A DNA stretch of 44,024 nucleotides from Paractinoplanes deccanensis. Its GTDB lineage: Bacteria; Actinomycetota; Actinomycetes; Mycobacteriales; Micromonosporaceae. The stretch lies in NCBI RefSeq assembly GCF_016862115.1, contig NZ_BOMI01000061.1:1-44024 (forward strand), read 5' to 3'. Of this stretch, positions 38,503 through 44,024 are shown piece by piece; the first letter of the stretch is position 1, and every line of letters begins with the position of its first letter. Under the pieces are notes generated by a model, which saw only the letters and a program-made list of their open reading frames with translations, was not told where the DNA came from and did no database searches. The position numbers were made by a program, and so were the translations under genes.

Positions 38503-41500
38503 TCATGGCTGGGGGAGGCCCGGCCGGCCCAGCAGGGCGGGGTCGACGCGCGTCAGGGCCGCCTTCCCGTCGAGCTCGAAGCCTTTGCTGTACGCCTCCG
38601 CGAACGCTTCGCCGCCGATCGCCTTGCGGGCGCGGGCGCTCAGCTCGCGGATCTGCGGGTCGGTGCGGTCGTGGGCGCCGCGCAGCCGGGCCGCCGCGCC
38701 GAGCAGCACGGCCGCGTCCCGCTCGCGCCCGTACAGCTCCGCCAGGCGGGCCCCGGTCACGGCCACCATCGACATCACCGGCATGTCCTGCGTCTCCAGC
38801 GCCGCCTCGTACGCCTCGGCCAGCGCCCGCGCGGCGCCGGCCGGGTCGCCACGCTCGATGTGGATGGACGCCCGCACGCCGCCGGCCAGGGCCCGGCCGT
38901 GGTCCCCGCCGAACGCGATCCGCTCGTCCGCCTCGCTCGCGGCCTGCTCGATCAGCGACTCCGCCCGGTCCAGGTCGCCGAGCCGCACCCACAGGCCCGC
39001 CTCGATCGCGTTGACCAGCATGAGGAACTCCGGCGAGACCGCACGCAGCGCCCGCTCCCGCACCTCCTCGATCATCGCGATCGCCAGGTCGGTGTCGCCG
39101 CGCCGCATGTTCAGGTCGATCCAGCGCAGGTCGATGAAGATCTCGTCGGTGAGGCTGAGCGACCCGAACTCGCGGGCCAGCGAGCGGGCCCGCCGCAGGT
39201 CGGCCAGCGCGCCGTCGAGGTCCCCGTCGTACTGCCGCACCATCGCCCGGGTGGGCAGCACGGTGGCCAGACCCCAGCGGTCACCCACCTGCCCGAAGAT
39301 CTCCAGCGCGCTCTCGACGTCCGCGCGCACCTGGTCGAGGTTGCCCTCGTTCTCGGCGAACTGGGCCCGGAACACGTGGGCCAGCGCCGCGAGCCACACG
39401 TCCGGGCCGTCGATGGTCTGCTGGAGCAGTGCCATCGACGCCCGCGTCTCGCGCAGGAAGGCGAGCATCATCGCGGTGAGCGGACCGGCCAGGCCCGGCA
39501 GCTCCGGATAGGCGACCAGGCGCTCGGTGAGCGTCACCAGCTCCTTCGGGCGCGACTCGACGGTCTGCTCGAAGGTGACGTGCTCGCTGCTGGCCCGGTT
39601 GAGCAGCAGGATGGCCGCGGCGGTGTCCCGCTCGACGTCGGGGCCGCCCGGGTGCGGCACCGCCAGCGCCTCGCCGAGCCAGTAGACGGCGTCCGTGTGC
39701 CGGCCGAACATCTGCCAGTACCAGGTCAGGTCCAGCGCGAGGGCGACCGCGCCGTCCCCGTCGCCGGTGTCGCAGAGGTGGCGCAGGGCGGCGAGCGCGT
39801 TGTCGTACTCGGCGCGGATGACCCGCATGGCGGTGAGCTGGCCGGGTCCGCGCAGCTCGGGATCGTGCCGGGCGACCAGCCGGGCCAGGTAGCGGGCGGC
39901 GAGGTCGCGGGCGTCGCCGAGGCCGCCCTGCTCGATGCCGTACTCGCGCAGGGTTTCCAGCATGCGGTAGCGGCCGCCCTCCGGCGCCAGCTGGAGCAGC
40001 GACTTGTCGACCAGGGCGGCGAGCAGGTCGGGGATCTCGTCCGGGGGCACCGAGGTGCCGGCGCAGACCGCGGTGGCCGAGGCCGCCGTCACGCCGCCGG
40101 GCAGGATCGAGACCCGCCGGGCCACCGTACGCTCGTGCTCGCTCAGCAGGTCCCAGCTCCACGCGATGACCGCCCGCAGGGTGCGGTGGCGCGGGAAGGC
40201 CGTGCGGCTGCCGGTGGTGAGCAGCCGGAACCGGTCGGACAGCCCGGCGGCGAGCTCGGCCAGTGTCATCGTGCGCAGCCGGGCCGCGGCCAGCTCCAGC
40301 GCCAGCGGCATGCCGTCGAGGCGCCGCACCACCTCGAGGATCCCGCCCAGGGTCTCGTCGTCGACATCAAAGCCTGGCTGTACGGCGGCAGCGCGCTCGG
40401 TGAACAGGCGCACCGCGGCCGTCCGGCGCGCCTCGTCCACGTCCGCCTCGGGTCCGGGCAGCGCCAGCGGCCCGAGCGGCGCCAGCGCCTCCCCGTCGAT
40501 CGCCAGCGCCTCGCGGCTCGTGGCCAGCACCCGCAGCCCCGCCGAGCGGCGCAGCAGCCCGGCGAGCAGGTGGGCGACCGCGTCCACGAGGTGTTCGCAG
40601 TTGTCGACGACGAGCAGCAGCTCGCGGCCGGTGAGCTGGTCGGCGAGCACGTCCAGCTCGTCGCCCTCGACGCGCAGCCGGGCGTCGAACAGCGCCGAGC
40701 CGCGCAGCCCGATCGAGGCGACCACGGCCGCGCCGACCTTTGCCGGCTCGGTCACCGACGAGAGGTCGACCAGCCAGGCCCCGTCGCGGTATTCGTGGCG
40801 GTGGCGCCGGGCCGCCTCCAGCGCGAGCCGCGTCTTGCCCGCACCGCCCGGGCCGACCACGGTGACCAGCCGCCCGGTGGCGAGCAGCGTGTCGACGCGC
40901 TGAAGGTCGTCGTCGCGCCCGACGAAGCTGGTCAGCGGCGCGGGCAGGTTGCCCTTCACCTCCACCCGCGTCTCCGGCGCCGAGCGCAGCAGGCGCAGGT
41001 GCTCCTCGCGCAGCGCCGCGCCCGGATCGGCGCCGAGCCGGTCGGCGAGCGCCTCGCGGATCCGCTCGTAGACGGCGAGCGCCTCGGCCTGCCGGCCCTG
41101 CGCGGCCAGCGCCTCCATGAGCAGCGCGGCGGCCCGCTCGTGCACCGGATCGCCGGCGAGCAGCGCGGTCAGCCGGGCCGCCGCGGCCTCCGCCCGGCCC
41201 GTTCTCAGCTCGGCCTCGGCGAGCCCCGCGACCGCCTCCACCGAGGCGAGCGCCAGCCGGGTCGCCACCGCCGGCGCGACCGAGGCGATCAGCGCGGGCT
41301 CGGCGCCGGCCCGGTCACCCCACAGCTCCACGGCCTCGCCGAGCAGCGCCGCCGCGGCGTGCGGGTCGCCCGCGCGCAGCTTGTCGCGCCCGTCCGAGGC
41401 CAGCCGCTCGAAGCGCAGCGCGTCGACGTCCTCGGCGCTCACCGCGAGCCGGTAGCCGCCCTCGGCCTGCGGCAGCGACCCGGCCCCGCCGAGCAGCCGG

Positions 41501-41715
41501 CGCAGCCGCGACACGAGGGCCTGGAGGGCGTTCACCGGATCGGCCGGCTGCTCCTCGGGCCAGAGCGCCCCGGCCAGCGCGTCGACCGGCACCGGCCGCC
41601 CACCGGCGAGCGCCAGCCGCACGAGCAGCCCCCGCAGCCGAGCGCCGGGCACGGGTACGGCGGTGCCGTCGGCGGCCACCTCGAAGCCGCCGAGCAGCGT
41701 CACGCGCAGATCCAC
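38503..41715 (-). CDS. AfsR/SARP-family transcriptional regulator (BTAD, NB-ARC)
   Basis: A 1070-residue regulator. An OmpR-type winged helix (1-90) is followed by a BTAD domain (about 95-240). The NB-ARC-like ATPase has Walker A GPGGAGKT and a LLLVVDNCEHLVDA Walker B. The DGMPLALELAAARLR segment follows, and then a long helical C-terminus, probably TPR-like. This is the AfsR class, which activates secondary metabolism in response to kinases. GTG start at 41715. It is followed on the same strand by the serine hydrolase gene (46 bp) and preceded by the SDR gene (58 bp). No biosynthetic cluster is in the window. Confidence 0.93.
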   Translation of the reverse strand: MDLRVTLLGGFEVAADGTAVPVPGARLRGLLVRLALAGGRPVPVDALAGALWPEEQPADPVNALQALVSRLRRLLGGAGSLPQAEGGYRLAVSAEDVDALRFERLASDGRDKLRAGDPHAAAALLGEAVELWGDRAGAEPALIASVAPAVATRLALASVEAVAGLAEAELRTGRAEAAAARLTALLAGDPVHERAAALLMEALAAQGRQAEALAVYERIREALADRLGADPGAALREEHLRLLRSAPETRVEVKGNLPAPLTSFVGRDDDLQRVDTLLATGRLVTVVGPGGAGKTRLALEAARRHRHEYRDGAWLVDLSSVTEPAKVGAAVVASIGLRGSALFDARLRVEGDELDVLADQLTGRELLLVVDNCEHLVDAVAHLLAGLLRRSAGLRVLATSREALAIDGEALAPLGPLALPGPEADVDEARRTAAVRLFTERAAAVQPGFDVDDETLGGILEVVRRLDGMPLALELAAARLRTMTLAELAAGLSDRFRLLTTGSRTAFPRHRTLRAVIAWSWDLLSEHERTVARRVSILPGGVTAASATAVCAGTSVPPDEIPDLLAALVDKSLLQLAPEGGRYRMLETLREYGIEQGGLGDARDLAARYLARLVARHDPELRGPGQLTAMRVIRAEYDNALAALRHLCDTGDGDGAVALALDLTWYWQMFGRHTDAVYWLGEALAVPHPGGPDVERDTAAAILLLNRASSEHVTFEQTVESRPKELVTLTERLVAYPELPGLAGPLTAMMLAFLRETRASMALLQQTIDGPDVWLAALAHVFRAQFAENEGNLDQVRADVESALEIFGQVGDRWGLATVLPTRAMVRQYDGDLDGALADLRRARSLAREFGSLSLTDEIFIDLRWIDLNMRRGDTDLAIAMIEEVRERALRAVSPEFLMLVNAIEAGLWVRLGDLDRAESLIEQAASEADERIAFGGDHGRALAGGVRASIHIERGDPAGAARALAEAYEAALETQDMPVMSMVAVTGARLAELYGRERDAAVLLGAAARLRGAHDRTDPQIRELSARARKAIGGEAFAEAYSKGFELDGKAALTRVDPALLGRPGLPQP

Positions 41716-41773
41716 ACCGTCGATCCTCTCGCGCGCGGCGCCGCACGCCCAAACCGCCCCGGGGTCGCGCCGC

Positions 41774-42532
41774 TCAGGCGCCGGCGCCCCCGTCGACCGG
41801 GACGATCGCCCCGGTGACCACCGAGGCGCGGTCGCTGAGCAGCCACGCGGCCACCTCGGCGACCTCCCGCGGCTCGGCCATGCGGCCCAGCGGGGTGGTG
41901 GCGTGGATGCGCGCGACGACGCCGGGGGTCGCCGCCTCCCACGTGTCGATCATCTCGGTCGCGGTGCCGCCCGGGGTGATGCCGTTGACCCGGATGCCGT
42001 CGCGGGCCCACGTGACGGCGGCGGTCTCGGTGATGCTGTTGAGCGCCCGCTTCATCGCGCCGTAGGCGGGCAGCGCGGGATTGGCGCGGCGGCTGCCGAT
42101 GCTGGACGTGTTGACGATGGCGCCGCCGCCGGTGCGCCGCATGAGCTCGGCCTCCGCGTTCATGGCGGTCCAGTGGCCGCGGAAGTTCACCGCGAACTGG
42201 TTGTCGATGTCCTCGTCGCTGGTCGTGTCGAGCGGCCCCGGCCGCTGGATGGCCGCGCCGTTGTTGAACGCCCCGTCCAGCCGCCCGTGCAGCTCGCCGG
42301 CGCGGTCCACGGCGGCGCGGACGCTCGCCCGGTCGGCCAGGTCGAGCGCGACGGCGTCCGCGACGCCGCCCTTGTCGCGGATCTCCTCGACGATCCGGTC
42401 CAGCGCCTCCGTGCCCCGGGACGCGAGCACCACGGCGGCGCCCTCCTCGGCGAAGAGCCGCGCCGCGGCCGCCCCGATGCCCCGGCTCGCGCCGGTGATG
42501 AATACGACCTTGCCGGTCAGCATGTCTGTCAT
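41774..42532 (-). CDS. Short-chain dehydrogenase/reductase
   Basis: A 252-residue classical SDR. The cofactor motif TGASRGIG (12-19), the NNGAA motif (the usual NNAG altered), the catalytic Ser in NTSSIGS, and YxxxK in YGAMKRALN are present, and the C-terminus DGGAGA is typical. It probably uses NADPH, judging from the Arg near the end of the second strand (ASRG). The ATG at 42532 is preferred; the ATG at 42523 in the same frame is possible. It is divergent from a VanZ-like gene across 79 bp. Confidence 0.92.
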   Translation of the reverse strand: MTDMLTGKVVFITGASRGIGAAAARLFAEEGAAVVLASRGTEALDRIVEEIRDKGGVADAVALDLADRASVRAAVDRAGELHGRLDGAFNNGAAIQRPGPLDTTSDEDIDNQFAVNFRGHWTAMNAEAELMRRTGGGAIVNTSSIGSRRANPALPAYGAMKRALNSITETAAVTWARDGIRVNGITPGGTATEMIDTWEAATPGVVARIHATTPLGRMAEPREVAEVAAWLLSDRASVVTGAIVPVDGGAGA

Positions 42533-42611
42533 GCCGCAAGCCTCGCCGCGGCCCGCGCCCGTAGGCAGGCACAGGCTGTACCCCTTTACGGGCCCCGCTA
42601 GCATTCGCCGC

Positions 42612-43205
42612 ATGCTCAGCGGCTGGCACGGCTGGTTCGGCACGATCACCGGAGTGGTCGTCGTCACGGTGGCCGCGTTGCCGCTCGCCGCGCTCGCGGC
42701 CTGGGCCCTGGCGCGCCGTCGCGGGCAGTGGCGGACGGCCCTCGCCGAGGTGGGCATCGTCTACGGGACCGTGCCGTGGGTGTGGATGATCCTGTTGCCC
42801 AACGGCGGCGCCGGGCACGACCACGCGCGCGTGAACCTCGTACCGCTGCGCGATCTGACCACGATCCTGGCGGGCTCTCCGGTGACGGCGACGGTGCAGA
42901 TCGCCGGGAACCTGCTGGTCTTCGCGGCCCTCGGGTTCTTCGGGCCGATGCGGTACGCCGTGCTGGCGTCCGTGCCGCGCGTGCTGGCCCTCGGGGCGGC
43001 CGGATCGATCGTGGTGGAGCTTCTTCAGTACGCGCTGCGCCTCGACCGCGTGTCCTCGGTGGACGACGTGCTGCTCAACGCCGCGGGCGCCGCCCTGGCC
43101 GCGCTGCTGTCCCGCCGGTGGTGGGCGGGACGTCCTCCGCCGGGCAGCGCACACTTGATCCATGGACAAGCAGGAGCTCGGAGCCTTCCTTCGCAGCCGG
43201 CGTGA
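42612..43205 (+). CDS. VanZ-like membrane protein
   Basis: A 198-residue protein with about four to five hydrophobic helices and the VanZ pattern: NLVPLRDL, then an Asn-containing helix (IAGNLLVFAALGFFGPM), then SIVVELLQYALRLDRVSSVDDVLLNAAGA. VanZ proteins are linked to teicoplanin resistance, but most homologues have no known role. The last 44 bases overlap the start of the XRE regulator gene in another frame, and the tail after the last helix looks non-conserved. Confidence 0.88.
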   Translation: MLSGWHGWFGTITGVVVVTVAALPLAALAAWALARRRGQWRTALAEVGIVYGTVPWVWMILLPNGGAGHDHARVNLVPLRDLTTILAGSPVTATVQIAGNLLVFAALGFFGPMRYAVLASVPRVLALGAAGSIVVELLQYALRLDRVSSVDDVLLNAAGAALAALLSRRWWAGRPPPGSAHLIHGQAGARSLPSQPA

Positions 43206-44016
43206 ACGGCTCCGCCCGCAGGACGCCGGCCTGCCCTCGGGACCGCGGCGCCGCACCCCCGGGCTGCGCCGCGAAGAGGTGGCGGTGCTCGCCCACATCT
43301 CGACGGAGTACTACGTCCGCCTCGAACAGGGCCGTGCGCCCCGCCCGTCGGCCGAGGTGCTCGCCGGCATCGCGGCCGCGCTGCGCCTCACCGATGCCGA
43401 GTCCGACCACCTGCACGTCCTGGCGGGCACCGCGCCGGCCCGCACCGGCCTGCACCGCCGCGACGTACGCCCGAGCATCCTCACCCTGCTCGAACGGCTC
43501 CCGCAGACCGCGGGCTTCGTCACCTCCGCCGCCTTCGAGGTGCTCGCCTGGAACGACCTGGCCGCCGCGCTCATGGAGGACTTCGCCGAGCGGCCGCCGC
43601 GGGAGCGCAACCTCGCCCGCCGAGCGTTCCTCGACCCCGATCCTTTGCTGTACGGGGTCTCCGACGCCACCGAGTTCCGCCACCACGTGGTCAAGCAGCT
43701 CCGCGCGACGCTGGCCCGCTACCCCACCGACCCCGAGGTGTCCGGCCTCGTCGACGACCTGCGCGGCGGCAGCGCCGACTTCGCCCGCCTCTGGGAGCGG
43801 CACGACGTCCAGGGCGCCGCGATGCTCACCAAGACCTTCCGCCACCCCACGGTCGGCGACATCACCGTCGACTGCGACGTGCTCGCCCTGACCGACCGCG
43901 ACCAGCACCTCGTGCTCTACACCGCGCCGCCCGGGTCACCCAGCACCGAGGCCCTGGCGCTGCTGAGCGTCCTCGGCACGGAGTCCTTCTCCGCCCCGCA
44001 CTTCGGCAGTCCCTAG
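43162..44016 (+). CDS. XRE-family regulator with MmyB-like ligand domain
   Basis: A 284-residue regulator. The N-terminal helix-turn-helix (about 1-75) begins LGAFLRSRRERLRPQDAGLP and continues with RRTPGLRREEVAVLAHIS and YYVRLEQGRAPRPS, the usual MmyB form. The C-terminal domain (about 105-280) is a PAS-like MmyB-type domain, which in characterised relatives binds fatty acids. Its ATG lies inside the end of the VanZ-like gene. Regulators of this type often sit by an SDR gene, and here the SDR gene lies on the other strand just beyond the VanZ-like gene, so it is a plausible target. Confidence 0.92.
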   Translation: MDKQELGAFLRSRRERLRPQDAGLPSGPRRRTPGLRREEVAVLAHISTEYYVRLEQGRAPRPSAEVLAGIAAALRLTDAESDHLHVLAGTAPARTGLHRRDVRPSILTLLERLPQTAGFVTSAAFEVLAWNDLAAALMEDFAERPPRERNLARRAFLDPDPLLYGVSDATEFRHHVVKQLRATLARYPTDPEVSGLVDDLRGGSADFARLWERHDVQGAAMLTKTFRHPTVGDITVDCDVLALTDRDQHLVLYTAPPGSPSTEALALLSVLGTESFSAPHFGSP

Positions 44017-44024
44017 GCGTTCAG

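Noticed and set aside
38272..41817. 1181-codon open frame on the plus strand
   Set aside because: It is antisense to the serine hydrolase start and the AfsR-type gene, has a composition typical of shadow frames, and has no recognisable motif.

Overview
The window is high-GC DNA (about 70% or more by eye), with frequent GTG starts, short gene overlaps, weak Shine-Dalgarno sites and many actinobacterial families: AfsR/SARP, LAL-LuxR, MmyB-type XRE, NACHT and a PASTA-bearing penicillin-binding protein. I infer an actinomycete, most likely Micromonosporaceae (Actinoplanes-like). No tRNA, rRNA, CRISPR array, integrase or transposase was recognised.

Layout. 1-426: a hexanucleotide G-rich repeat array and the decayed C-terminal end of a DUF574-type methyltransferase gene. 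427-8000: a GH13 glycosidase, a membrane NACHT NTPase, and a sugar uptake operon on the minus strand (galM-like epimerase, binding protein, permease, ATPase), with a very stable hairpin between the epimerase and the binding protein. 8177-12477: an FtsX-type permease with two separate ATPases. 12737-15083: a lipoprotein and an NAD(P)-binding protein divergent from an AraC regulator. 15058-18875: a class A PBP and a MerR regulator whose shared promoter with a methyltransferase carries a SoxR-box-like dyad. 18876-19270: non-coding, with copies of a palindrome also seen near position 124. 19271-21823: a UxaA-family dehydratase facing a LacI regulator that has an 18-bp repeat tail.

21847-31085 is a long minus-strand run: a LexA-family repressor, then rdrA and rdrB, then an RsbW-like kinase, a GAF-PP2C phosphatase and an orphan histidine kinase. 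The rdrA/rdrB pair is the most striking content. A P-loop ATPase is joined by a TGATG stop-start overlap to a large adenosine-deaminase-fold protein that keeps every metal-binding and catalytic motif of the fold. This is the gene pair and order of the RADAR anti-phage system. Here it lies next to a LexA-type repressor and ahead of a stress partner-switching module.

31292-44024: a LAL-type LuxR regulator, a MetE-like methyltransferase, a DrrAB-like exporter preceded by four 11-bp tandem repeats, a beta-lactamase-fold hydrolase, an AfsR-type SARP, an SDR, a VanZ-like protein and an XRE/MmyB regulator. Functions come from motifs read by eye; no database search was possible.
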